From Prochilodus magdalenae (Eukaryota; Chordata; Actinopteri; Characiformes; Prochilodontidae): a stretch of DNA of 64,000 bases. The stretch spans positions 604,501 to 668,500 of the forward strand of contig JAMWET010003612.1 in assembly GCA_024036415.1 (NCBI GenBank). The letters run 5' to 3'. Below the pieces are notes generated by a model. It was not told the origin of the DNA and did not search any database. It worked only from the letters and a program-made list of their open reading frames with translations. A program made the position numbers and the translations under genes. Shown one piece after another: positions 57,301 through 64,000 of the stretch. Numbering within the stretch: position 1 is the stretch's first letter; every line of letters begins with the position of its first letter.

Positions 57301-59542
57301 CCTACTGAACAGCACATGCTATCATGAGAAGCTACAAAACAGTGTTTCTACTACCTGAAGCAGAACCATCGTCAGTTCACACTGTATTAGAAGGCCATGC
57401 AGAAAAGAAAAAAAACATCAAAATGAAAGTCTTTTTTTTTTTAAAGTAGTCTTGGCAAGACCTAAAAATAAAAATAGTCTCCACCCGGATCCTAAAATAA
57501 GCTAGTGTAGATGCACTCATACTTCCTTCCTCTTCAAGAAACACAAAGTAGGAACATAAAAATATATTTTAAAAAATCATAAGCATTCACTCATTTTATT
57601 CTGTTTTCAAAAAGAATAAAACTTATCCTGTGGTATAAGTCTGACTGTGGTTGTTTGCTAACAGTTTTGAACATTTGCCACAACAAACAAAATACTCACT
57701 CACTCATACACTCATCTTCTAAACCACTTCATACTTCTGGGGGAGCGGTGCTGGCTGTTTATTGGCGGAAGGCAGGAACCACTCTGGACAGGTCACCAGC
57801 CCACCACAGCGCAGACGTACAAGCATTCACACTCACACTGGGGGCAATTTACCATCTCCATTTCACTTGACAAAATGTCTTTGTGCAGCCCCACAAAATA
57901 TTCAATAAGAAAACAACTGCACAATGATTACAAGTATGGCTGCACTGACATATCCTTTATTACACACTCTTTTGAGGTAAATACTGGCATCAATAACTAG
58001 TGTTCAGTAATTTAAAGCAACAATGTGTAGGAATTTGACCTCAAAATAACATCTACAAACTCATTTTGAAGGTACCCTGACTTATAACTGGAAGAATGGC
58101 GACTCCGTTGTTGCCTCTCTGGGCCCAGAATGCCTGGTGTAGTGCTGTGTAACTCTGGAGGAGTGGACACGAGACCTCTTCTGAAAACTGAATAATGGTG
58201 TATAGCACCACACTGCACACCAACAACTACCAACAACTTCAGGTAGCTAAAATTAAATTTGTACCAGAGTGGATAGGACCAAGAAAAGTGGCTCTTTAGC
58301 TTGACCCATCAACAGCTTATCCTCTTCAGGACAAGCACCGTAATCTCACTGCCACCCTTCACAACAACAATAGTAAGGGAGCATGCTATTCTTAATTACA
58401 GTGGAGAGAAGCAGGAGGAACCCAGGACACCCACACAACCCTGGACAACATGAAGTGAAGCACAGCAAAAAGAGAACTGGTTAGCTTTTGTCATCAACAT
58501 GGAAAAGTTCCCACTGGCCTGTTTTATTCTATTCTATCTTTCTTTTCATGCTTTTATTTTTCTAGTTGCGTGTGACTATTTGAGCTTGCCCCAGCCTTGC
58601 AGAAATCTGAAAGCCAGGACCTTTTGAAGCAAAAGCTAATACAAACACTCACTAGACACGGGCAGCTTCCGTTCAACCACTTGACTAATGACAAAGTCCA
58701 ATTAGCTGACCTACAATGAGAGGATCATATGCTGAATTGCTGCTCTGTTCACAGCTATTCCCTTAGCCACTGTTAGAATGTGAATGACTATGTGCTGAAA
58801 AAATACAAAATCTTTTCCTTTACCTTGAATGGGAACCAAAATGAAAAGTATACACCCACAAGTTTACATAGGGTAGCCTGGAAGCTCTGCCCAGTCCTTC
58901 CCACCTAAAGGGTGCAGCAACAAGCAAGTAACGTCCATGGCACTGTCCTTCAAAAAGTTGCAGTTCACTTTCAGCAACTGTGATATTGCTCTCAGTGACA
59001 TTACAATGAGCTGAATTGCTGCTCTGTTCTCAGCTATTCCCCTAGCAATAACTGATCCTAGGTCTGTCTGCAAAGCATCACCTTACACCACAGCATAGCA
59101 GCCAAAGCCCTAAAAACAGCTGATGCAGCAACATCACTGGCAAAACATCAAACCACCTCAGCGCAGTAATGACTTATCCTATTTACAACGTCACGGTTAA
59201 GGGGAAATGGACTGCTTGTCTCTATAAAAGGCTGGTTTGACAGGTAAACCAAACCTTATAATTACCCCACTCTAAGCCTGTGCAGTGATACCCACTATAC
59301 GGTTCAAAAGTGCCAATTGGACTCTTTAGATAAGCACCCAAAGGTGATAACAATGACTTATTGCAAAAACCCAGGGCTTTTTACTCATTTCTGTATTAGT
59401 GTTGAGACCACCTCTCAATTTCATCTCTGACTTTCAGCTGATACCTTGTAATTGTAATGATACTAACTCTATCTAACCCAAACAAGGTCCTGATACTAAA
59501 GACAGTTCCACACCTTACCTATTTACTATAATATTGTTACTA

Positions 59543-59580
<38 letters not shown>

Positions 59581-61577
59581 ACACACACACACACACACAC
59601 ACACACAACCACTGAGCACAGGCCCACGGACCACTAGTGGACGCTTCATGGCCCAATGTTGGTCCGCCCACAAGTTGAGAAATGCAGCTGTATGGCACCA
59701 CTAAAAGAACATTCACCGTGTATAACCATTCTGCAACTGAGTGAACACAGTCAGAGCTGTTGTAATTAGAATTATATTTAGCAACTGTAGAAAAAGTTTC
59801 ATGACAGAATTTCAAATTGTTTGTCTCATATGTGCATCCTGCTCACAAGGGTTAGGCTGCTTTCAGCAGATTTCACAGTTTGGCTAAAGAAAAAAAGCTG
59901 CACAACCACACTGCTGCAAGACACAGCTGACCGACAAAGATGTCCCGCAGGCGTAGCAGGTTGGCACACCATCCCAGCTAGCGAACTGCTATGCCACAGG
60001 CTAAACCAAGCTTAAGAAGAAGTCTAAATGGTATATCACCCAGTACTACTGCCTTTCCAGCACTGAAATCAGTGCAAACCCATCAGTAAACAGAGGCTAT
60101 CCTATTTCCCCTTTTCATTCCATTTTGTATGAGAGAGTTTTCAAACCTCAGGTCTTCTTTTTGCTTAATTTACACACAGCAGGAAGTTGCTAGTGTTAGT
60201 AAATGTTACAATGGAGTGATGGGAAACAAAGACAATAAAGTCCATCAGAACCAGCACTTTTCATACTTTGTAATAGTTTCATGCTTAGTCAGCAGGAGCA
60301 GATTTTTAGGAATTTTACATACTAAAAATTGTGAAATTGTTTTCGCCTCAAAAGCCCTAAATATAACGCATATATAATCTTCATCTTTTAAAACTGCTTA
60401 TTTTGCCAGCCCTAGTCTGTAAGACTGTAATAAGACATTTAATGCATACGCTACAGGACTGGTTGCACTAAAGCCCAACAGCATATGATGAAAAGAGCTG
60501 ATACTTCATTAGATAAACAGAACACACTATCCGTGAGTTTTAGGTCATCGCATTGATATCTGCCTCCCAATATTCACATCTTTTAACAATGATTACATTG
60601 GAAATGCTTCCTGAATCCAAGTTGTGCAACACAGGAGCTCTATAACTGGAAGAAGAGGAGAGAGGCAGATTATACACACCTTAAATTACAGGAAACACAG
60701 TCAGACGAGTAACCGTCATTCAGATTACACTGGGAATGCCCTGCTTTCAATGGCAGCATGACTGGTTTTTCAGAGCCATGAAGAACGCCCTTTTGGGGGC
60801 TTACAACTATATATCCAGCCTATGAATCAGAAGGCCAAGGTTTAGTATTATCTACGTGCTCCAGAAACTGTAGATCACTGGAATCTTCATTCATTGTTAG
60901 TCATGGGCTATGTCGCAAAGACGCATTGAGATGATCAAAGCCTTAGTGAGAAATCTGTCCACTATGACTACCCCGCTCTTTTTACGGCACCAACCAGGCT
61001 TAAAGTTACACAGCTAACCTGTAAAATACTAGACTGCCTAATACCTTCTAAATAGCATGTCTGGAGACGCTAATGCTTCCCTGCACTAAAAGACCAACAG
61101 CAGAGAACCTTCACCCAGTGGCAAATCAGGCTTAGTCCGGGCAGATACGGACCGTTCAAAACTACTTCAAGTAGTTAGCCACAGAGCTCTCTGACTTACT
61201 CAGCTTACTTAAAAACGTTGTCTCTTATCACATGTCCAAGAAAGATGCCAACTTATGTTTGTCTAACGTTACGTTGAGACGACAGCACAGCCAGCTAATG
61301 TTAGCCTAACGTTATAATATAAGTGAGCTGTCCGTTTCGCTAACACTGTTAGCTAGCTAGGCTAGCCTAGCTTAACCATAACTGCTACCGGATGCTGGGC
61401 TGTCCGGCAGTATGGTAAATCAATGTAAGAGGTAAACGCATTTCGCTCGGGGTACAACTGACATAACCTCTTTTGACACTACAAATCATAATGAATTTGG
61501 GACCGGCATAAACCCCGTTACTCACCAATGCACTGGCCAACGGGAGTGCTGAACGGATTCCCCAACAAGAACTCCAT
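29165..61577 (-). CDS. tom1l2: tom1l2: TOM1-like protein 2, complete, 15 coding exons
   Basis: TOM1L2 is an endosomal adaptor. Its VHS and GAT domains bind ubiquitinated cargo and TOLLIP, and its C-terminal part binds clathrin and myosin VI. The exons below join in frame to 523 residues (human about 507). Visible parts: VHS, residues about 1-150 ([53 protein letters not shown]); a Pro/Ala-rich linker (168-215); GAT, about 217-310 ([44 protein letters not shown]); a clathrin-box-like NLIDLGPGS after the [26 protein letters not shown]; and the C-terminal [13 protein letters not shown] with end LFAL. Oddities are Ala-rich expansions in exons 6 and 10 and a 43-base micro-exon 9. The promoter is shared head-to-head with drc3. 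Confidence 0.97.
30585..30621 (-). CDS. tom1l2: tom1l2 coding micro-exon 14 (37 bases)
   Basis: Residues 463-474, [12 protein letters not shown]. Acceptor AACAG, donor GTAGGT. It matches the human GVTSEEFDKF junction with exon 15. Confidence 0.9.
31285..31344 (-). CDS. tom1l2: tom1l2 coding exon 13
   Basis: Residues 443-462, [20 protein letters not shown]. 60 bases, phase 0 on both sides, so it could be skipped without a frameshift. Confidence 0.94.
33600..34535 (-). mobile_element. Tc1/mariner-like element remnant with perfect 20-base inverted repeats
   Basis: GCAAGTTATTCATTTTTCAG at 33604-33623 recurs as its exact reverse complement at 34512-34531. Between them the minus strand encodes transposase-like scraps: a CAGCCACCCCAGAGTCCAAA block (the Tc1 PPQSPDLN region) near 34390-34410, and [12 protein letters not shown] at about 34310-34340. 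Stops and frameshifts show it is dead. The true outer ends may extend beyond the 20-base repeat. Confidence 0.7.
35800..35905 (-). mobile_element. SINE-like repeat fragment
   Basis: ATCCTCCTGGATCG, GGAGTGCTGGAGTCCATCCC and GGACAGAAGGCAGAGAACAC read like the reverse complement of the tail half of a common fish SINE. Related fragments lie at 57715-57870 and, in the other orientation, 63041-63315. Family name not assigned. Confidence 0.5.
36282..36339. repeat. Purine-rich (GA)n-(GAAA)n tract
   Basis: About 58 bases of almost pure purine on the plus strand: a (GA) run then about ten GAAA units. It is a homopurine mirror repeat able in principle to form triplex DNA. Confidence 0.9.
38071..38146 (-). 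CDS. tom1l2: tom1l2 coding exon 12
   Basis: Residues 417-442. [20 protein letters not shown] then QNAAG. Donor GTGAGT. Confidence 0.94.
38748..38865 (-). CDS. tom1l2: tom1l2 coding exon 11
   Basis: Residues 378-416. [19 protein letters not shown] and [17 protein letters not shown]. Confidence 0.94.
40514..40685 (-). CDS. tom1l2: tom1l2 coding exon 10 (clathrin-box-like motif, Ala-rich)
   Basis: Residues 321-377. [20 protein letters not shown], then a GC-rich Ala/Pro/Thr stretch longer than in human, then LSTQLAGL. The donor GTGAGA follows GGATTGA. Confidence 0.93.
41422..41464 (-). CDS. tom1l2: tom1l2 coding micro-exon 9 (43 bases)
   Basis: Residues 306-320. Joins exon 8 as [15 protein letters not shown]. 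Acceptor TTGCAG, donor GTGAGA. Both junction phases fit, and the human counterpart has a similar FERYRSGR segment. Confidence 0.9.
41585..41660 (+). mobile_element. LINE reverse-transcriptase C-terminal scrap
   Basis: The plus strand encodes [20 protein letters not shown], matching the LHWLPV..R.DFKILLLV motif common near the end of fish LINE ORF2. It is flanked by unrelated intron sequence in tom1l2 intron 8. Confidence 0.6.
42034..42167 (-). CDS. tom1l2: tom1l2 coding exon 8 (GAT)
   Basis: Residues 262-305. [20 protein letters not shown] and [16 protein letters not shown]. Confidence 0.96.
43321..43437 (-). CDS. tom1l2: tom1l2 coding exon 7 (GAT)
   Basis: Residues 223-261. [20 protein letters not shown] and [15 protein letters not shown]. 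Confidence 0.96.
43685..43849 (-). CDS. tom1l2: tom1l2 coding exon 6 (Pro/Ala-rich linker)
   Basis: Residues 168-222. [11 protein letters not shown], then a low-complexity Pro/Gln/Ala run ([11 protein letters not shown]), then [11 protein letters not shown]. This is the variable linker between VHS and GAT. Confidence 0.93.
44044..44178 (-). CDS. tom1l2: tom1l2 coding exon 5 (end of VHS)
   Basis: Residues 123-167. [20 protein letters not shown] and [17 protein letters not shown]. Phase 0 at both ends. Confidence 0.96.
45045..45205 (+). mobile_element. Tc1-like transposase N-terminal (HTH) fragment
   Basis: The plus strand reads [20 protein letters not shown], resembling the second helix-turn-helix of Tc1-type transposases (T.RRRL.EAGL..RRP). 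It is preceded by a decayed stretch. No inverted repeats found. Confidence 0.5.
45398..45547 (-). CDS. tom1l2: tom1l2 coding exon 4 (VHS)
   Basis: Residues 73-122. [20 protein letters not shown] and [19 protein letters not shown]. Confidence 0.97.
45944..46022 (-). CDS. tom1l2: tom1l2 coding exon 3 (VHS)
   Basis: Residues 46-72. [20 protein letters not shown] then VMLALT. Confidence 0.96.
47583..47819. mobile_element. Degenerate copy of a GTCGCTGTCC-type MITE
   Basis: Shares GGAAATTTCATGA, a run of GACCAATA/AAAAA type, TTTCCTGTAAAGT and TTCTTTGGACAGC with the better copy at 49157-49412, in the same order and orientation. The left end is eroded (ATATCGGGGGTCTCC). Confidence 0.6.
48040..48385 (+). 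mobile_element. Tc1-like transposase fragment
   Basis: The plus strand at 48103-48171 encodes [20 protein letters not shown] (then QWN), a recognition-helix pattern of Tc1/mariner DNA-binding domains. Downstream scraps are out of frame. Confidence 0.5.
48988..49072 (-). CDS. tom1l2: tom1l2 coding exon 2 (VHS)
   Basis: Residues 18-45. [20 protein letters not shown] then DIINETEEG. Confidence 0.96.
49157..49412. mobile_element. MITE with perfect 19-base terminal inverted repeats
   Basis: ATATCGTCGCTGTCCAAAG at 49157-49175 is matched exactly by its reverse complement at 49394-49412. Similarity continues inward. 256 bases, non-coding. A related copy is at 47583-47819 and a solo left end at 27759-27772. 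The superfamily is not recognised. Confidence 0.75.
50620..50900 (+). mobile_element. LINE ORF2 C-terminal remnant
   Basis: The plus strand encodes [20 protein letters not shown], the same conserved LINE motif as at 41585. It is followed by decayed sequence that fits the end of ORF2 ([12 protein letters not shown]). Confidence 0.65.
55949..56018. repeat. (CA)n / CACATA microsatellite
   Basis: About 70 bases of CA with interspersed CATA and CTCA interruptions in tom1l2 intron 1. Confidence 0.9.
57715..57870 (-). mobile_element. SINE-like repeat, reverse orientation
   Basis: GCGGAAGGCAGGAACCACTC, GGACAGGTCACCAGCCCACC and GGGGGCAATTTACCATCTCC follow, in order, the reverse complement of a widespread fish SINE body. 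Same family type as 35800-35905 and 63041-63315. Confidence 0.6.
59546..59606. repeat. (TG)n-(AC)n near-perfect palindrome
   Basis: About 31 bases of TG are followed by ATGT and about 26 bases of AC. The two halves are self-complementary with one mismatch near the centre, so the strand can fold as a hairpin or adopt Z-DNA. Confidence 0.9.
61526..61577 (-). CDS. tom1l2: tom1l2 coding exon 1
   Basis: Residues 1-17, [17 protein letters not shown], then donor GTGAGT. The N-terminus is nearly identical to human TOM1L2. Confidence 0.96.
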
Positions 61578-62084
61578 CTTGATGACAACAAACAATCCCG
61601 CAGCAAGAAAGCTGCCAGTGAGGGCAGAAACAAGCCCCGCCCATTGCGCCATTTGATTGGAGGAATCGGATTAACTGGTTTTAGTTGATTGGTTTTAATG
61701 CTTGTCAATCAGAAGAAGAAACGTAATTGGTCACGGCCCTGTATGTCTTACAACTGGAGACACGCCATGGATGGACACATTATTAGACACCGTTTCTTCC
61801 CTTGATTTGAATGTTGTAAATTATGATAAATGTGTAATTAGGAAACAAAAATTGCCAACATATATGTTTTTTTCCCTTTTCTTGTATTTTATTATTTAGA
61901 GAAAATACTCACCAGTCCAGGACGAACAGAAACCTGTCAGAACTGATAAATCACTTGCTGGATTTTGGGGTAAAAGCACTGGCCTAATGATATCTGGTCA
62001 GCTAAGTTCAGGCCATAACCTTGTATGCAGCTTATTTGGTCCCCGACAGTTGTGACGAGTGAACGCAGCCTAGAAATGTGTCTA
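61578..62084. promoter_or_regulatory. Bidirectional tom1l2 / drc3 promoter region
   Basis: About 500 bases between the tom1l2 start codon and the drc3 first exon. It contains a GC box GCCCCGCCC (61634-61642) and three ATTGG words (CCAAT on the minus strand) at 61656-61660, 61688-61692 and 61726-61730. No TATA box is seen. The CCAAT boxes favour tom1l2; the X-box is nearer drc3. Confidence 0.55.
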
Positions 62085-62097
62085 GTTGCTAGGCAAC
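62085..62097. promoter_or_regulatory. drc3: RFX X-box at the drc3 promoter
   Basis: GTTGCTAGGCAAC is a perfect inverted repeat of GTTGC around a short spacer and fits the X-box consensus bound by RFX factors. RFX2/3 and FOXJ1 drive motile-cilium genes, and drc3 encodes an axonemal protein, so position and target agree. Confidence 0.75.
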
Positions 62098-62156
62098 AGC
62101 GGCTTCAACACAGCAGACGCAGGAGGACCTGAATAATCCAAAACACAGGCGAACAG
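62098..62156 (+). other. drc3: Probable non-coding exon 1 (5' UTR) of drc3
   Basis: The sequence ending GCGAACAG at 62156 is followed by donor GTAATT. No ATG opens a useful frame here. The start is not visible and is set after the X-box by inference. The intron would run to the acceptor TAG at 63331-63333. Confidence 0.45.
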
Positions 62157-63040
62157 GTAATTCACTTCATTAACAGGCCATTTACTTTCGTGGGTTGGTT
62201 TTTCTTATTATAGATGTTTCAGTCTGCTAGATCGCCTTTGTGGTTGGGGATTTTCTAACCGCTGGTTTTAGCTTAGTTAACCAAATAGGGCTCACTACAG
62301 TCAGCACTGTGCTTCCCTGGCTGCACTGAGTGAAACAGCAGTGCCCCAACCTGTGCACAACCTAAATGAACATCTCAGCATCTTCACGTATACACCTAAA
62401 CGTGTAGTCACTTTGTGCACAAGGGTTTGGGACTCTCTTTGAATGCGATTTGGAACTAGCTTTTTAAACCTCTCTCCAAGATCAGGTCATCACTAACTCA
62501 TTCCTATCCATCAAGATAAAGTTACAGCATATAGCAAAGCAATTCCACAGTGCACTCATCTGAATAGCTGCACCCTGAAGAAAATGACAGTTGCTTCTTA
62601 GAAGGAAGATAAAAGTTACCAGGAACAATAAATGATGGTAAATTTAGACTGATATGGGTAATATTTATTTAACGCCACATACAGAAGTAGTGTCTCTCAG
62701 TGTGGTGTTCGGCCACCATGTTTGCTAAAGCACGTACGAACATACCAAGCTAGAGAGGAGCTTTTCCAAAAGGACTGTTAGCCAAACAGTTTGTCACTGA
62801 AACTAGGACCAGCACTGCTATGTTGAGTGAGTTGGTACCCAGTTGATGCTGGAGTAGCCAGCAGACATGGGACCCTCCAAATACCAGGTGATACTTTACA
62901 CAATGGTCACATCATCTTGCCATATCAAATTTAGTACTTTGTGCTATATTACACTATTAGACATAACCATGAAGGAATATGATAATGATAATAATACATT
63001 TACTCTCCTTATAGATCTGTTATTGTATTTCATTTTTGAG

Positions 63041-63315
63041 TGTGGCAAGGTGGTACAGTGGATAACCTTACAGCAAGACAGGCCTGAGTTTGAGTCTGTG
63101 TGGATTGTCCACGTAGCTTACCTCCCAAAGTCCAAAAACATGCAGTCAGGCGAACTGAAGACACTTAATTGCCTCTAGGTGTGAGTTTGTGTGTGTGAAC
63201 TTGTATGTCAGTGTTTCTGCCCTGTGATGGGCCTTTTCTGCCTTCCACCTGATAAGCTTTGGGATAGGCTACCGCACCCCCTGCGAACCAGAGGGAAAAG
63301 TGGTTTAGAAAATGA
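63041..63315 (+). mobile_element. Old tRNA-derived SINE-like repeat in drc3 intron 1
   Basis: The head GGCAAGGTGGTACAGTGGAT and a B-box-like GAGTTTGAGTC are followed by CCTCCCAAAGTCCAAAAACA and a tail with GGGATAGGCTACCGCACCCC. This is the layout of a widespread fish tRNA-type SINE, now diverged. Confidence 0.6.
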
Positions 63316-63345
63316 ATGTGTTTTATTTTATAGCATACTTCCACA

Positions 63346-63505
63346 ATGAACAGGCTGTATGATACAGCAGAACCCAGCGTAATCGATGAGGACATGCTAC
63401 AAAAAGCAATTGAGGAGGAGGGACCTAAAGACCAGGCTGGCCGTATAGCTAAGGAAGAGGGTGTTGAGTATGATGAAGTGATTCAACTGCGTCTGGATTA
63501 CAGAA
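63346..63505 (+). CDS. drc3: drc3 coding exon 1 (start codon)
   Basis: Residues 1-53 plus one base, [18 protein letters not shown] through IQLRLDYR. Twelve bases of 5' UTR precede the ATG (exon starts at 63334). Donor GTAAGA. Confidence 0.93.
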
Positions 63506-64000
63506 GTAAGACCTGGTGCAGATTTTCATATTAGGTTTGCAGCCTGACAAATTACATAGAGATGGAAATCATGTCATGGTAAGTTCTGATATACATTGTG
63601 TTGAAATTCATGTTGTAGAAGCTATGCTTAACTTATGCTTAACTTTCACTGTTCCTGCAGACATCTTAAAGATCGACCATTTATGGAAGTTCACTTCTCT
63701 AACCAAGCTTCATCTGAATAATAACTTCATTGAGAAGATTCAAGGACTAGAGAAGCTTACTAACCTGGTGTGGCTTGGTGAGCTCTCTCGGTTCTCTGGG
63801 CATTGGAAAACTGGAATTTAAAAGATTGTGATATTGAATATAAGTCATCAACACTGAGTCATCACTGTTCTGTTATCGTTTAGATCTGTCTTTCAATAAC
63901 ATTGAGGTGATTGAGGGACTGGACTCACTGGTGAAACTCCAGGACCTGAGTTTGTACAACAATCGGATTTCTCTGATAGAGAACATGGACGCACTGGAAA
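63346..64000 (+). CDS. drc3: drc3 (lrrc48): dynein regulatory complex subunit 3, 5' part only
   Basis: DRC3 is a leucine-rich-repeat subunit of the nexin-dynein regulatory complex in motile cilia and flagella. Three coding exons (63346-63505, 63661-63777, 63884-64000+) join in frame to the first 131 residues. The ATG lies in an exon beginning at 63334. Residues 1-53 form the conserved acidic N-terminus ([20 protein letters not shown]). From about residue 54, SDS22-type leucine-rich repeats follow: [40 protein letters not shown] and [20 protein letters not shown]. The window ends inside the repeats. Head-to-head with tom1l2, as in human. Confidence 0.95.
63661..63777 (+). CDS. drc3: drc3 coding exon 2 (LRR)
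   Basis: Residues 54-92. [19 protein letters not shown] and [17 protein letters not shown]. Acceptor CCTGCAG, donor GTGAGC. Confidence 0.95.
63884..64000 (+). CDS. drc3: drc3 coding exon 3 (LRR), cut by window end
   Basis: From residue 93: [20 protein letters not shown] then [18 protein letters not shown]. The exon reaches the last base of the window. Confidence 0.94.

Larger units (their letters stand above)
49413..61525 (-). other. tom1l2: tom1l2 intron 1, bulk (12 kb)
   Basis: The first intron runs 49073-61525. No coding exon was found on either strand. It contains a LINE scrap (50620-50900), CA repeats (55949-56018), a SINE-like fragment (57715-57870) and a (TG)n-(AC)n palindrome (59546-59606). 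The unique-looking, less AT-rich stretches near 53040-53240 and 54020-54260 could be conserved non-coding elements. Confidence 0.55.

Overview
The window is vertebrate nuclear DNA and almost certainly comes from a teleost fish. It is AT-rich and full of spliced genes with GT-AG introns. It carries fish-type DNA transposons (a decayed Tc1 copy, foldback and TTAA-flanked MITEs, LINE tails) and many CA/CT microsatellites. The gene order and orientation match human 17p11.2: RAI1 (+), SREBF1 (-), TOM1L2 (-), DRC3 (+).

Layout. 1-1830: probable 3' end of rai1 on the plus strand, tail-to-tail with srebf1. 3355-22271: srebf1 on the minus strand. I read 19 coding exons that join in frame to 1151 codons plus stop, with every junction phase checked by hand. 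An intact mir-33 hairpin lies in its intron 16. 22272-25800: promoter and intergenic DNA with a sterol-type SRE/NF-Y/GC-box cluster and a dead Tc1 element. 25800-61577: tom1l2 on the minus strand, 15 coding exons giving 523 codons plus stop, with a long repeat-bearing 3' UTR and a 12.4 kb first intron. 61578-62156: a short head-to-head promoter shared with drc3, with CCAAT boxes, a GC box and an RFX-type X-box. 63346-64000: the first three coding exons of drc3, cut by the window end.

How the genes relate. SREBP-1 is the membrane-bound master regulator of lipid synthesis, and the miRNA in its intron is known in other vertebrates to repress cholesterol-efflux and fatty-acid-oxidation genes, so host and passenger act together. 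TOM1L2 is an endosomal ubiquitin/clathrin adaptor. DRC3 is a ciliary dynein-regulatory-complex subunit. These two share only a promoter region and synteny with srebf1, not a pathway.

Most notable points: mir-33 of the 33a sequence type inside srebf1; a perfect 10/10 SRE-1 upstream of srebf1 next to NF-Y and CRE-like sites; an LXR-element-like site in intron 1 where mammals place the SREBP-1c promoter; UG-repeat tracts abutting srebf1 splice sites; an X-box at drc3; and several MITEs with readable terminal inverted repeats. I see no sign of a wholly new gene system; the novelty here is regulatory.
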